From Burkholderiales bacterium PBB2 (GTDB lineage: Bacteria > Pseudomonadota > Gammaproteobacteria > Burkholderiales > Burkholderiaceae_C): a stretch of 38,033 nucleotides of DNA. Each line of letters begins with the position of its first letter. Within the stretch, counting starts at the first letter, position 1. Under the pieces are notes generated by a model. It made no database searches and was not told where the DNA came from. It was given only the letters and a program-made list of their open reading frames with translations. Both the position numbers and the translations under genes were made by a program. Below, piece after piece: positions 37,212 through 38,033 of the stretch. The stretch is from NCBI GenBank assembly GCA_002255955.1, contig NKIM01000042.1, positions 1 to 38,033 of the forward strand, written 5' to 3'.

Positions 37212-38033
<822 letters not shown>

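Overview
The window is a 38,033-base, GC-rich, tightly packed chromosomal segment. It looks like a betaproteobacterium of the order Burkholderiales, probably near Roseateles, Paucibacter or Rubrivivax. That placement is inferred from the PEP-CTERM proteins, the adjacency of priA, hemE and atpDC, the codon bias, and the style of the CheW/MCP and PPK2 proteins. I see 33 protein-coding genes, one of them (atpD) cut by the right edge. I see no rRNA or tRNA gene, insertion sequence, prophage or CRISPR array.

Left part (1-10.3 kb): a non-coding stretch rich in hairpins comes first. It is followed by a three-gene operon (SPFH/band-7 protein, two-helix membrane protein, Arc-type ribbon-helix-helix regulator) whose promoter overlaps a striking palindrome. 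Then come a Rep-type helicase, a periplasmic solute-binding protein, a Tat-exported PhoD phosphatase, a membrane-anchored pseudokinase, an AEC-family transporter and a first PPK2 polyphosphate kinase.

Signalling island (10.3-18.4 kb): two divergent operons share one AT-rich control region. The leftward one encodes a CheY-like receiver, an HD-GYP phosphodiesterase and a double-PAS membrane histidine kinase. The rightward one encodes a MerR-type HTH-receiver regulator, a receiver-Hpt protein and an ECF sigma factor, all joined by ATGA start/stop overlaps. Converging on the sigma gene is an intact Ser/Thr kinase with a membrane helix. The sigma factor has an N-T-T-A-L-V-H-E segment where classical ECF factors carry an acidic D-A-E-D motif. 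This suggests a sigma factor switched on by Ser/Thr phosphorylation (EcfP/PknS type) that is also translationally coupled to a phosphorelay protein. I regard this as the most interesting system in the window.

Extracellular-protein region (18.5-25.6 kb): two PEP-CTERM surface proteins, a MalT-like LuxR regulator without an ATPase domain, a small secreted protein and a large secreted metzincin-like protease with HAF-like repeats. They surround one divergent control region at 21.28-21.58 kb.

Right part (25.8-38 kb): a CheW/MCP pair; priA and hemE separated by 376 bases that hold DnaA-box-like sequences and a plus-strand terminator; a LemA/TPM/TPM operon; a second PPK2; a small lipoprotein with a textbook terminator; a hexose-6-phosphate mutarotase; and the 3' end of the ATP synthase operon (atpD, atpC) with its terminator.
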